A DNA stretch of 64,000 nucleotides from Sphingomonas paeninsulae. GTDB taxonomy: Bacteria > Pseudomonadota > Alphaproteobacteria > Sphingomonadales > Sphingomonadaceae. Location: positions 744,001 through 808,000 of the forward strand of contig NZ_CP032829.1 of assembly GCF_003660165.1 (NCBI RefSeq), written 5' to 3'. Made by a program: the position numbers and the translations under genes. Under the pieces are notes generated by a model, which made no database searches, had not been told where the DNA came from, and saw only the letters and a program-made list of their open reading frames with translations. Every line of letters begins with the position of its first letter. Position 1 is the first letter of the stretch. Of the stretch, positions 19,055 through 28,193 are shown in pieces.

Positions 19055-19633
19055 TTAGCCGAACAGCCTGGTCGCAACCTCGGCCACCCGGCGACCCTGA
19101 TACCGCGCACCATCAAGGTCGATTTTGGAAGGCTGACGTTCGCCCTGCCCGCCGGCAATCGTCGTCGCGCCATAAGGAGCACCGCCGACGACCTCAGCGA
19201 AACCCATTTGCCCGGCGTGTCCGTAATCCAGGCCGACAATCGTCATGCCAAAGTGAAGCAGGTTCGTGATGATCGAGAACAAAGTCGTTTCCTGACCGCC
19301 ATGCTGGCTCGCGGTCGATACGAACGCGCCGCCGACCTTGCCGTTCAGTGCGCCGGTTGCCCACAATCCCCCCGCCTGATCGAGAAAGCCCGCCATCGCG
19401 CCGCTCATCCGACCGAAACGCGTACCGGTGCCGACCACGATTGCGTCATAATCAGCCAGTTCGGCGATTGTGGCCTGCGGGTCACTCGGACGGGCCGCTG
19501 GTGCGCCTTCCGCATCGGGAATGCGCTTTACGTCAACGGTTGCTCCTGCACCGCGAGCACCTTCGGCAATCGCGTCAGCCATCTGCGCAATATGGCCGTA
19601 ATGAGAATAGTAGAGCACCAGAACTTTTGCCAT
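19055..19633 (-). CDS. wrbA: NAD(P)H:quinone oxidoreductase, WrbA family
   Basis: 192 residues, flavodoxin-like, with the FMN phosphate loop [11 protein letters not shown] near residue 9, [18 protein letters not shown] and the conserved [15 protein letters not shown] loop. WrbA proteins are tetrameric FMN enzymes reducing quinones by two electrons. It lies downstream of the pirin gene, another quinone/flavonoid-linked family, separated by 132 nt containing a decayed palindrome at about 19674-19695. Confidence 0.93.
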   Translation of the reverse strand: MAKVLVLYYSHYGHIAQMADAIAEGARGAGATVDVKRIPDAEGAPAARPSDPQATIAELADYDAIVVGTGTRFGRMSGAMAGFLDQAGGLWATGALNGKVGGAFVSTASQHGGQETTLFSIITNLLHFGMTIVGLDYGHAGQMGFAEVVGGAPYGATTIAGGQGERQPSKIDLDGARYQGRRVAEVATRLFG

Positions 19634-19765
19634 GTCGTATCTCCTTGAAAGTGTTTGAATTTTCTCTCCCGCTTTCCTGAACCTGTCGATGGGCTGTCCC
19701 GCTTGCTTGGCTGAGCAAAGAAGGCCAGCTTTTCCACAAGCTCAAGGAAGCGGTTTTAGTAGAAA

Positions 19766-20458
19766 TTAAGCAGCGTCCACGAGGACGAGTTCGCTGTCGT
19801 CATTGGCGAATATCGAATATTTTCCTTCACCCAGGGCAACACCGTCGCGGGTGTCGACTGCGACTCCATCGACTTCGATTCGGCCAAGTGCGGGGACGAG
19901 GTAAGCGTGACGGCCCGCGCCGACTTCGTGGGTAACGGACTCGCCGGCTTTCAGCACAGCACCCATCACCCGCGCGTCGGCACGAATCGGCAATGCGCCT
20001 TCGTCGTCAAACCCACTGGCGAGAATCTGGAACTGGCCCGAACGGTCGTCCTTTGGAAAGGGCTTTGCACCCCAGCCCGGAGCGCCACCGAATTCGCGGG
20101 GTTCGATCCAGATCTGGAACAGCGTCGTCGCTTCGTTTTCGACGTTGAACTCGGCGTGGCGAACGCCCGAACCAGCGCTCATTACCTGAACATCGCCAGC
20201 GCCGGTGCGACCTTTATTACCCATCGAATCTTCATGGGTGATCGCGCCGGTACGGACATAGGTGATGATTTCCATGTCGCGGTGGGGATGTGGCGGAAAA
20301 CCGGAATTGGCAGCAATCGTGTCATCGTTCCAGACGCGAATGCTGCCCCAGCCCATGCGTTTCGGGTCGCGATAGTCAGCGAATGAAAAATGGTGATGCG
20401 CGTCGAGCCAGCCGTGGTTGGCGGCACCGAGCGATTTGAAGGGGCGAATATCGATCAT
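19766..20458 (-). CDS. Pirin family protein (possible quercetin 2,3-dioxygenase)
   Basis: 230 residues forming two cupin barrels. The metal-binding HPHRDMEI and the GVRHAEFN elements are present, as is the opening AANHGWLDAHHHFSFADY. Members of this YhhW-type group have quercetinase activity in vitro; the cellular role is unsettled. The ATG at 20458 has GGAG 8 nt upstream; a longer frame upstream is untypical sequence. The gene is divergent from a LysR regulator that likely controls it. Confidence 0.88.
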   Translation of the reverse strand: MIDIRPFKSLGAANHGWLDAHHHFSFADYRDPKRMGWGSIRVWNDDTIAANSGFPPHPHRDMEIITYVRTGAITHEDSMGNKGRTGAGDVQVMSAGSGVRHAEFNVENEATTLFQIWIEPREFGGAPGWGAKPFPKDDRSGQFQILASGFDDEGALPIRADARVMGAVLKAGESVTHEVGAGRHAYLVPALGRIEVDGVAVDTRDGVALGEGKYSIFANDDSELVLVDAA

Positions 20459-20534
20459 TGGTTGCACTCCATTTGGAGGGGGGTTGTTGAGACACAACAT
20501 AGGTGTCAGGATTGGATAAGAAATAGAAACCTTT

Positions 20535-20549
20535 GAAACGGATCGTTTC
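20535..20549. promoter_or_regulatory. Palindromic operator candidate in the pirin-lysR gap
   Basis: GAAACG-GAT-CGTTTC, a perfect 6-bp inverted repeat with 3-nt centre, ends 3 nt before the lysR ATG. A further GAAAC (20526) precedes it. Position and symmetry suit an autoregulatory LysR site governing both divergent genes. Confidence 0.45.
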
Positions 20550-20552
20550 CAT

Positions 20553-21470
20553 ATGCGTCTTCCCGACCTTGAAGCCTGGGCCATTTTTGCCACCGTGGTG
20601 GAGCATCGCTCGTTCAGCGCGGCCGCCGTTGCGCTGGGACTGTCAAAGGCAACGGTTTCAAAAGCGATCACCCGTTTGGAGACGCAAACGGGGGCGAGCC
20701 TGTTCCACCGCACATCGCGCCGGTTGGCCCTGACGGAAACCGGCACCAGTCTCGCCGAGCGCGCGGCACGCATCCTTGCCGATGCTCAGGCGATCGACGA
20801 ATGTGCGCGTGAAAGCACAACCGCGCCTGCGGGACTTGTCCGGCTGGCGGTGCCGATGAGTTTCGGCCTGAGCCACGTCGGCCCGATCATCTCGCGCTTT
20901 CTGACCGCATTTCCAAAAATCGACGTGGACCTTAATCTCAGCGACGAACGCGTCGATCTCGTCGGGGATGGCTATGACGCGGCATTGCGCATTGCCGCGC
21001 TCCCCGATTCATCGCTGCGTGCCCGTAAATTGCGCGACGTCGAAACCCGCATTGTCGCGGCACCGTCCTATCTTGAGCGGCGGGGCAATCCGCGCCACCC
21101 CGCCGACCTCAACCAGCATGACTGCTTCGGCTACGCCTATTTCTCGACTCCCGAACACTGGCGGTTGGTTAATGCCAAAAACAAGGAAATCGCCGTTGTG
21201 AAGCCCGGCGGCAGGCTGCGCACGAACAATGCCGACTCGATGCTACCCGCGCTTTTCGCGGGTCACGGCATCGCCATCGCCCCCGATTTCATCGTCGATG
21301 CGGCCATTGCAAACGGTCAGGTCGTTGCCATCCTCCACGGCTGGTCTCCGCCCGCCATTGCCCTGCACCTCGTAACCCCGCCCGGCCGACTCAGACCCCG
21401 CCGAGTCGAAGCGTTACTGGACTTCCTGACCGAGTCTTTAACCAGCGACTCGCGGATTCCTGCGGCTTAA
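20553..21470 (+). CDS. LysR-family transcriptional regulator
   Basis: 305 residues. N-terminal winged helix-turn-helix (FSAAAVALGLSKATVSKAITRLE, residues about 22-44) and a C-terminal periplasmic-binding-like effector domain starting near residue 90 (GLVRLAVPMSFG). The N-terminal pattern places it in the group that usually sits next to pirin genes and responds to redox-active or aromatic compounds. Its stop codon lies inside the CtrA box of the next gene. Confidence 0.92.
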   Translation: MRLPDLEAWAIFATVVEHRSFSAAAVALGLSKATVSKAITRLETQTGASLFHRTSRRLALTETGTSLAERAARILADAQAIDECARESTTAPAGLVRLAVPMSFGLSHVGPIISRFLTAFPKIDVDLNLSDERVDLVGDGYDAALRIAALPDSSLRARKLRDVETRIVAAPSYLERRGNPRHPADLNQHDCFGYAYFSTPEHWRLVNAKNKEIAVVKPGGRLRTNNADSMLPALFAGHGIAIAPDFIVDAAIANGQVVAILHGWSPPAIALHLVTPPGRLRPRRVEALLDFLTESLTSDSRIPAA

Positions 21471-21482
21471 GTAGAAATTAAC
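21467..21482 (+). promoter_or_regulatory. CtrA binding site in front of ctrA
   Basis: TTAA-GTAGAAA-TTAAC, a perfect match to TTAA-N7-TTAAC, about 93 nt upstream of the ctrA ATG and overlapping the lysR stop codon. This fits autoregulation of ctrA, known in Caulobacter. Confidence 0.7.
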
Positions 21483-21574
21483 CTTTTCCCTTCATCCGTT
21501 GTTTGGTTAATGGAGTGCGTCGCGCAGTCGATCGGGACTGGCAGACGACAGGGTTGAACAGGGGACTTTCGCCG

Positions 21575-22288
21575 ATGCGTGTGCTTTTAATCGAAGATGA
21601 GCCAACGACGGCGAAGGCCATCGAACTGATGCTCTCTGCCGAAGGGTTTAACGTTTACACAACCGATTTGGGCGAAGAGGGCCTCGATCTTGGTAAACTG
21701 TATGACTATGATATCATCTGTCTCGACCTGAACTTGCCCGACATGCACGGGTACGACGTTCTAAAGAAATTGCGCGTTGCAAAGGTGTCCACGCCGGTCC
21801 TGATCCTGTCGGGTATCAGCGAAATGGATTCCAAGGTGCGCTCGTTCGGCTTCGGTGCCGATGATTATGTTACAAAGCCGTTCCACCGCGACGAACTGGT
21901 CGCCCGCATCCACGCCGTGGTTCGCCGTTCAAAGGGTCACAGCCAGTCGGTCATCCGTACCGGCAAGCTTGCCGTTAACCTCGATGCAAAGACCGTCGAA
22001 GTCGATGGCAGCCGCGTCCATCTGACCGGCAAGGAATATGCGATGCTCGAATTACTGAGCCTGCGCAAAAGCACCACGCTGACCAAGGAAATGTTCCTGA
22101 ACCACCTTTATGGCGGCATGGACGAACCCGAACTCAAGATTATCGACGTGTTCATCTGCAAGCTGCGCAAGAAGCTGTCGCTGGCCTGTCAGGGTGAAAA
22201 CTACATCGAGACTGTCTGGGGCCGCGGCTATGTCCTGCGCGATCCCGAAGACGCGATCCTCATGGAGCCTATCGCGCAAGTCGCTTAA
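21575..22288 (+). CDS. ctrA: Cell cycle response regulator CtrA
   Basis: 237 residues. The receiver domain has E7/D8, phospho-acceptor D51 ([16 protein letters not shown]) and K104-type KPF; the OmpR-type winged helix follows ([35 protein letters not shown]). The sequence [20 protein letters not shown] is nearly that of Caulobacter CtrA. In sphingomonads it controls motility and surface genes rather than being essential. The ATG at 21575 is chosen over an upstream GTG-type extension because of this N-terminus and the CAGGGGA site upstream. A strong terminator follows. Confidence 0.96.
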   Translation: MRVLLIEDEPTTAKAIELMLSAEGFNVYTTDLGEEGLDLGKLYDYDIICLDLNLPDMHGYDVLKKLRVAKVSTPVLILSGISEMDSKVRSFGFGADDYVTKPFHRDELVARIHAVVRRSKGHSQSVIRTGKLAVNLDAKTVEVDGSRVHLTGKEYAMLELLSLRKSTTLTKEMFLNHLYGGMDEPELKIIDVFICKLRKKLSLACQGENYIETVWGRGYVLRDPEDAILMEPIAQVA

Positions 22289-22318
22289 CGAAAACTCCCA
22301 CCTACCCGGGTGCAACAG

Positions 22319-22347
22319 GCCGGCCGCAGCGATGCGGCCGGCTTTTT
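22319..22347 (+). terminator. Rho-independent terminator of ctrA
   Basis: Perfect 9-bp stem GCCGGCCGC with GCGGCCGGC, six-base loop, then TTTTT (22343-22347). It ends 1 nt before the stop codon of the convergent GMC gene, so it is directed at ctrA. Confidence 0.9.
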
Positions 22348-22348
22348 G

Positions 22349-24357
22349 TTATCCCACCGGAAACACCTGACGCCCGGCGGTCGCGTAATGTGCCATTGCC
22401 ATCGTCGTGAGCTGTGCATTTACACGGATGCAGCTTGGAAAGACGCTGGCGTCGGTGACCAGTACATTGGTCGTACCGTGAACCCGGCAATCCAGATCGA
22501 CGATGCCGCATTCGGGGTCCGCATTCATCGCGTTACCCCCGTGGGGGTGCGAGCTCGATAGCACCAAATCGTCGGCCTCGCGGATACCGTCCTCCAGAAA
22601 AGCCTCGATGTCGGTGTCTGGGTAAATCGTCCCGCCCCGCGCCAGCGCCGGATAAACCTCGACCGCCCCGCCAGCCAGATGGACTCGCGCCAGCGTCGCG
22701 ATCGCACGCCGAATCAGCGGCAAGTCGACCTCGTTATCCAGCTTGAAATGCAGCTTCCCACCGATCAGCCGTCCGCGCCGATCTGCCGGAAACAGGATGC
22801 CAGCCGAAACGAGTCGCGAATAATTCTGCATCTTGCTGGCGTGATCGGAAAACCAGCCGCTCAACAGGCTCGCCATGCTCATCGGCGGCTGAAAGTGCGA
22901 TTCCATCAGGAAATCACCGCGATCGACATAAGTCGCCATCTGGTCCTCGTCCCATGCGCGAACCGGCCGGTTTTCGGGCATCAGCGCGGATACAGGACTG
23001 GCGATGTTCAGCGAGATGCCCTCGCCCGCACCGTCGATGCCACTCGCGCTCAGCAATCGGCTCGACGCCATCGTTCCTGCCGCGACAACAACGCCCTGCG
23101 TCGTCAGAATCGTGCGACGCTGACCATCGGAAAACTCGACATCGACACCCGCGGCGACACATTTTCCATCGACCAGTTCCTCGTGCCACAGGATGTTAAG
23201 CACCCGCGCATCCGCCAATATCCGCGCTTTTTCGGCCCGCGCCTTGATCAGATACGACTGCGCCATCCCATTCTTGCGACCATAGGGGCAGCCGGTGTTG
23301 CAATAACCGCAATAGGCACAATCTGCTCCGATCCGACGCGGGCCATAGTTCTTGCGAAACCATAATGCGGGTGATGCATCATTGACCAACTTATTGGTTT
23401 CATTGGTGTAAACATGCCACCCGGCCAGCAAATGCGCACCATTGTTCAACCCGCTTTTCGGGTCGATCCGCTCAATTTCCAACTCCGCCTCAACCGCGTC
23501 ATAGGCAGCACCGAATCGCACTTTGTCCACCGCCGCACCGATGCTCGCCCATTTCTCCAGAACATCGGGCGCATCAGGATGAATCAGCCCCGGCTGGTCG
23601 ACCCGCAGCGCAATGCCATTGTTGATGACCGTACCGCCGCCCACACAATGCGCCTGGAATACGACGAAATCATTATCCCGGCTGGTCTGGATTCCACCAT
23701 CGACAAATAGCCGCGCCGTCATCCGGCGCTCCTCGTGCGTTATCTCCTGCGAGGGATAATGCGGACCCGCCTCGATAATCAGGACATCATGCCCCTGCAC
23801 CGCAAGGTTATAGGCGGCAACCGCCCCCCCGCCCCCGATCCCACGACGATCACGCCCACACTGTCTGGGCAGGCGCCATGCCCGACAAAATCCTGCGACG
23901 TCAGTTCACGTCCCTCGACCAGTGTCAGGGGAACGTCATCGACACCACGTTCGCGAAACAGCGGCAGCGTGAACCCGATCTGCGCGTGGACCGGATTACC
24001 TAAATTATCCTCCTGCGTATCGCCCTGCCAGTGGCCGTAATATCCCGCATAGATAATGGTGCGGATACGCGCGAGATCCTGAAGGAAATCGACCCGCGTC
24101 AGTTCCAGACGGGCCCGGATGGACCGGGCACGTTCCTTCGGCGACTGGAGCAAAAAGACAGGGCCACCCAGCACGATGAACACGGCATCGATCAGCAGCC
24201 CGATTTGCTGGGGCTTGCTCCCCGAAATCAACCCGAACTGATGCTGCAAATTCTCCACGACCTGCTCGGGAGAAATAACCATCTCGACGTCGAAGAACAA
24301 AGCTTCGGTAAGCGCTTCAAGGATGGAGGCCTGAATGGCATTGAACGGCTGTCGCAC
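22349..24357 (-). pseudogene. GMC-type FAD oxidoreductase, interrupted by a one-base frameshift
   Basis: Two frames together make one protein of about 669 residues. The first (from GTG 24357) has a helical N-terminal region of about 175 residues as in long-chain alcohol oxidases and ends in VIVVGSGAGG. The second picks up as AVAAYNLAVQGHDVLIIEAG and runs to the C-terminus with FQAHCVGGGTVINNG, cysteines of DCAYCGYCNTGCPYG, and the active-site SSSHPHGGNAMN. The break lies in a run of seven C (23824-23830), G on the coding strand; eight would restore GSGAGGAVAAY. Thus the dinucleotide motif GxGxxG itself is split. It is either a recent pseudogene, a slippage-variable tract or a sequencing error. 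Confidence 0.85.
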
Positions 24358-24427
24358 TTTCGTCTCCGGATAAGAGTGCGACCTCCTGTTTGGCCATATC
24401 TAACCGGTGTGCGGCGCTATGCCTATG

Positions 24428-25018
24428 CTATTCGACCAGATATTCGATCGGCTTGAACCGTCCATTGTTCGATTGCAGCGCCGAACATGCGGTCAGCCCA
24501 ACGATCAGGTCCATGCGCGCGATGAACTTTATGTAATCGCCCGGCTTGCTCAGCGGTGGCAAAACGCTGATCGCGCCGGTCGTGCCGTCCACAGATACAT
24601 TCATGAAACAGTTAAACGCGATCGGAATGGCATCGGGGAGCACGCCAAAAGGTTCCAGTGCTCCGGCAAGGTTGCCAAAGCATCCCTGATGCGGATCGGT
24701 GTCGCCATAGATGATCCTGAACGTGTCCTTCGAACAGGGCGTCAATAGAAAGTCGTGCCGTCCGACCATATCCTCAACGATCTCGAGCATCACATTGCTG
24801 CGGTTCGAATAGAGCGGGTCACCCGTCGTAAGATAGATGCGGCTCGCGTAATCGAGCGTCCGACCCGACGAAAGCGCCTCGCCGATGTCATGTGCGTTGA
24901 AGCACAAAAGGTCTGCGACCTGCTCGCCCTGCGGGTCGATGACCGTCAGCGTCTGCCCCGCCCCCACTTTGAACGCTGTCCCAGTGCGGGGGGCAATATG
25001 CATGGTCTCAAGCAGCAT
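24428..25018 (-). CDS. DUF1989 (urea carboxylase-associated type) protein
   Basis: 196 residues, single domain. Family marks are IDPQGEQVADLLCFNAHD (about 27-44), NRSNVMLEIVEDMVGRHDFLLTPCS, and FNCFMNVSVDG. Relatives in guanidine catabolism act as carboxyguanidine deiminase subunits; others are uncharacterised, so activity here is inferred only at family level. AAGGAG lies 6 nt before the ATG at 25018, which overlaps the YqcI/YcgG gene by 11 nt. Only one DUF1989 paralogue is present, where the known deiminase needs two. Confidence 0.8.
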   Translation of the reverse strand: MLLETMHIAPRTGTAFKVGAGQTLTVIDPQGEQVADLLCFNAHDIGEALSSGRTLDYASRIYLTTGDPLYSNRSNVMLEIVEDMVGRHDFLLTPCSKDTFRIIYGDTDPHQGCFGNLAGALEPFGVLPDAIPIAFNCFMNVSVDGTTGAISVLPPLSKPGDYIKFIARMDLIVGLTACSALQSNNGRFKPIEYLVE

Positions 25019-25706
25019 CGCTTTGCTCCTTACGCGGGTCAGAGAACGGGCAGCGCCATTCGGTACCGACAACCCGTCCACTATATTGTCGTGCCTCACT
25101 AAGGTCGCCGTGACGCGAAAGCATTGGATTAATCGAACCGGCCATCGCCATATCGCGGTCGAGGATCGCCCCACGCAACTTCTCATATCGACCTTCGGCG
25201 CGAAGCCGCTCGAACTGATCGTGCAGGTTGAACACCATTACCGGCACGGGAAAACGGCGCGCAGGACGGCTCGCCTTGGGATGCAGGCCAACTACAAAAA
25301 ATGCCTCGCCGCCAAAGCTGAGTGAAAAATGCGGATGGTTAGGATCGGCGCTGACGCGGTGGTCATAATCCTGCCCCAGCCACGCGTCCTTATCGGCGAT
25401 CGACTGGATTCGATCCCACATATTTGCCTCGAACGTCGCCTCGTCCAGATCGTCCGGCCCTTCGAAAATCACGGCAAGGCTCTGGAACAGCTTGTCCTCG
25501 GCGCGGTAGTTCGCAACGAATTCCAGCAACGCCGCATGCATTTCAAGATCGTTCCACCCGCTCGTAATCGACCGCGCAACGACTGTTTTGATCTGGTTAC
25601 GCGCGAGCGCGGCCTTTGCCCCGACACAGGGGAAATCCTGATCGGCAATCGACGCGTGAAACTGGTCGATCAGCATATGGTTCTCGGTAAACGGCGAATT
25701 TGGCAT
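25008..25706 (-). CDS. YqcI/YcgG-family protein (GntA-like heme N-oxygenase fold)
   Basis: 232 residues. Marks of the family are FPCVGAKAALARNQ near residue 25, the conserved NPHFSLSFGGEAFFVVGLHPKASRPARRF around 120-150, and the ending GTEWRCPFSD. Characterised members are heme-dependent enzymes that N-hydroxylate guanidino groups (GntA of guanitoxin synthesis). First gene of a coupled unit with the DUF1989 and GMC genes, which suggests an oxidative nitrogen pathway. Substrate unknown. Confidence 0.75.
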   Translation of the reverse strand: MPNSPFTENHMLIDQFHASIADQDFPCVGAKAALARNQIKTVVARSITSGWNDLEMHAALLEFVANYRAEDKLFQSLAVIFEGPDDLDEATFEANMWDRIQSIADKDAWLGQDYDHRVSADPNHPHFSLSFGGEAFFVVGLHPKASRPARRFPVPVMVFNLHDQFERLRAEGRYEKLRGAILDRDMAMAGSINPMLSRHGDLSEARQYSGRVVGTEWRCPFSDPRKEQSDAA

Positions 25707-25815
25707 CGGCTCCCTCAGCGATGGTGACGGTTTGGATTTGTTGCCCCCCTAACGCACGAGAAAATGATTCTTTCCGCTCTTGTGCGCCGCATCAAAGCAA
25801 CGCAGTCTGTTCATA

Positions 25816-27258
25816 ATGAAGCCAAAAGCGTTCGACGAGATTTGGGGCAAAAGCAGCGGCGATGTGCCGCGTGCTGCTTTTGCCTCGCTCGCACGTTGGA
25901 TGGGCAACACGCCCCTGCACGAACTGGAACGCAGGCAACAATCTGCCGAAGCGACGTTCCGGCAACTCGGCATAACTTTTGCCGTCTATGGCGACGATGA
26001 TGCCGCAGAACGAATCATCCCCTTCGACATTGTGCCACGCGTGTTCACAGCCAGCGAGTGGTCGCGATTGTCGGCTGGCCTGGTGCAACGGGTAGAGGCG
26101 ATCAACGCCTTCCTGACCGACATATACAGCGATCGAAAGATAATTGCGGAGGGGTTGCTGCCCCCCGACATCGTCCTGACCAATCCGCAGTTCCGACCAG
26201 AGATCGTAGGGTCTGCGCCACCGCATAATATCTGGTCGCACATTTCGGGCATCGATCTCGTCCGCACCGGCCCCGATGATTTTTGGGTACTTGAGGATAA
26301 TGCGCGCACCCCGTCGGGTGTGTCCTACATGCTGGAAAACCGCGAGGCGATGTTGCGCCTCTGCCCCGAACTGTTCCGCCAGTATAAGGTGCGGCCGGTT
26401 GACAGTTATGGCGATATGCTGCTCGAAACGCTGCGGTCGGTTGCCCCGATCGGTGCGGGCTCCGATCCGGTTTGCGTGATCCTGACGCCCGGCCGCTTCA
26501 ATTCGGCCTATTATGAACACAGCTTTCTTGCCGACAGCCTCGGCATTGAATTGGTCGAAGCCGCCGATCTGGAAGTCGATGACGATTTCGTCTGGATGCG
26601 GACCATCTCTGGCCGCGTTCGCGTGGACGTTATCTACCGCCGTGTGGACGATGATTATATCGACCCGCTGGTCTTCAAGCCCGATTCGATGCTCGGCGTT
26701 CCCGGCTTGATCGCGGCCTATCGCGCGGGCCATGTCGCCATCGTCAACGCGCCCGGCACAGGCATTGCCGATGACAAGGCGATCTATAGCTATATGCCAG
26801 AGATCGTGAAGTTTTATGCCGATGCAGAGCCACTGCTGCCGATCGTCGAAACATGGCGCTGCCGCGAACCGCAGGCGCTAAAATATGTCCTCGACCGTCT
26901 GCCCGAACTCGTTGTGAAACTGGTCGACGGGTCGGGCGGCTATGGAATGCTGGTCGGGCCGACCGCGTCCAAGGCAGAGATCGAGATATTCCGTGCGGCT
27001 TTGATCGCAGAGCCACATCGTTACATCGCCCAGCCGACTTTGGCGCTGTCCACAGTGCCGACACTCACCGACAACGGCATCTCCCCGCGTCACGTCGATT
27101 TCCGCCCGTTCGTGCTGACCGGCACCAACGGCGTAAAGATCGTGCCCGGCGGCCTCACCCGCGTTGCCCTGAAAGAGGGCTCGCTGGTCGTCAATTCCAG
27201 TCAGGGTGGAGGCACCAAGGACAGTTTTGTCCTCGCCGATGATGGGGAGGCTGGCTAA
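25816..27258 (+). CDS. Circularly permuted ATP-grasp protein (Anbu cluster)
   Basis: 480 residues of the type 2 permuted ATP-grasp family: NAFLTDIYSDRKI, the GIDLVRTGPDDFWVLEDNARTPSGVSY block with metal/ATP residues, and KLVDGSGGYGMLVGP for nucleotide binding. Family members are predicted peptide ligases. First gene of a four-gene unit; its stop overlaps the next start as TAATG. The ATG at 25816 is preferred over a TTG at 25780 on protein pattern; no clear ribosome site is visible. Confidence 0.88.
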   Translation: MKPKAFDEIWGKSSGDVPRAAFASLARWMGNTPLHELERRQQSAEATFRQLGITFAVYGDDDAAERIIPFDIVPRVFTASEWSRLSAGLVQRVEAINAFLTDIYSDRKIIAEGLLPPDIVLTNPQFRPEIVGSAPPHNIWSHISGIDLVRTGPDDFWVLEDNARTPSGVSYMLENREAMLRLCPELFRQYKVRPVDSYGDMLLETLRSVAPIGAGSDPVCVILTPGRFNSAYYEHSFLADSLGIELVEAADLEVDDDFVWMRTISGRVRVDVIYRRVDDDYIDPLVFKPDSMLGVPGLIAAYRAGHVAIVNAPGTGIADDKAIYSYMPEIVKFYADAEPLLPIVETWRCREPQALKYVLDRLPELVVKLVDGSGGYGMLVGPTASKAEIEIFRAALIAEPHRYIAQPTLALSTVPTLTDNGISPRHVDFRPFVLTGTNGVKIVPGGLTRVALKEGSLVVNSSQGGGTKDSFVLADDGEAG

Positions 27259-28193
27259 TGCTGAGCCGCACCGCAGCGTCGCTCTATTGGATGGGCCGTT
27301 ACGTCGAACGTGCCGAATTTACCGCGCGCCTTGTCGAGGCAACCGTCCGCCTCGACGCCCTGTCGAGTTCGCCCGCAGGAGAAGCGGCATGGGCCAGTGC
27401 CTTGATGGTCATCGATTCGGACACCGAGTTCGCAGCGACTGGCGAAAAGCTGACCCCCCGCAATGTCGCCCGCTTCCTGACACTCTCCACGACTCACTCC
27501 GGCTCGGTCGTCAGTTGCCTCGACAAGGCCCGCGATAATGCAAAAGCCGTACGCACTGCCCTAACCCGCGAGGCATGGGCGACGATCAACCGCGCATGGT
27601 TATTGTTCCACGGACGGACCAGCCCCGGCGACACACAGGCGACTCTGAACCTCGTCAACGAGGCGCAAGCGGAAACGCGCGGGTTCGAGGGCGCGATCGG
27701 CCGGATGATGCGCAACCCATCGTCGTGGTTCATCCGTCTGGGCGCAACGATGGAGCGCGCCGATAACACCGCACGATTGCTCGACGTGAAATATCATATT
27801 CTTTTGCCAGAGGGCGAGAATGTCGGCGGCACCGTCGATCGCGACCAGTGGACGACGATCCTGCAAACCGTATCCGCCGTGAACGCCTATCGCTGGCTTT
27901 ATCGCGACGGGTTGAAGCCGTGGTTCGTCACCGAACTGCTGATCCTGCGCCGTGAGCTACCGCGCTCACTCGCCGCCAGTGCAGAGGAAGTCGTCCAGCA
28001 TCTGAATGCGCTCGGCAAACAAACCGGGTTTCAGGGAGAGGCCGACCGCCTTGCCCGTTTGCGCCATGCCCGCCTCGGTCTCACGAAAGTATCCACAATC
28101 GTCGGGGACGGCCTGCACGAGTATCTGGAGAATTTCATTGATGAAAATGCGGCATTGAGCAAAGCCATCGCTCGCCAGTTCAGGTTCGACTGA
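27258..28193 (+). CDS. Alpha-E domain protein (DUF403, Anbu cluster)
   Basis: 311 residues, predicted all-helical, with the typical opening MLSRTAASLYWMGRYVERAEFTARL (visible marks: LYWMGRY, ERAE) and internal GATMERADNTARLLDVKYH, a second ERAD repeat. Function is unknown; the domain nearly always travels with the permuted ATP-grasp protein and transglutaminase. Coupled to both neighbours through TAATG and TGATG overlaps. Confidence 0.88.
   Translation: MLSRTAASLYWMGRYVERAEFTARLVEATVRLDALSSSPAGEAAWASALMVIDSDTEFAATGEKLTPRNVARFLTLSTTHSGSVVSCLDKARDNAKAVRTALTREAWATINRAWLLFHGRTSPGDTQATLNLVNEAQAETRGFEGAIGRMMRNPSSWFIRLGATMERADNTARLLDVKYHILLPEGENVGGTVDRDQWTTILQTVSAVNAYRWLYRDGLKPWFVTELLILRRELPRSLAASAEEVVQHLNALGKQTGFQGEADRLARLRHARLGLTKVSTIVGDGLHEYLENFIDENAALSKAIARQFRFD

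Noticed and set aside
19671-19740. Terminator after wrbA's upstream gene (pirin)
   Set aside because: Only an imperfect remnant of the CCTGAGCCTGTCGAAGG palindrome; arms no longer pair well.
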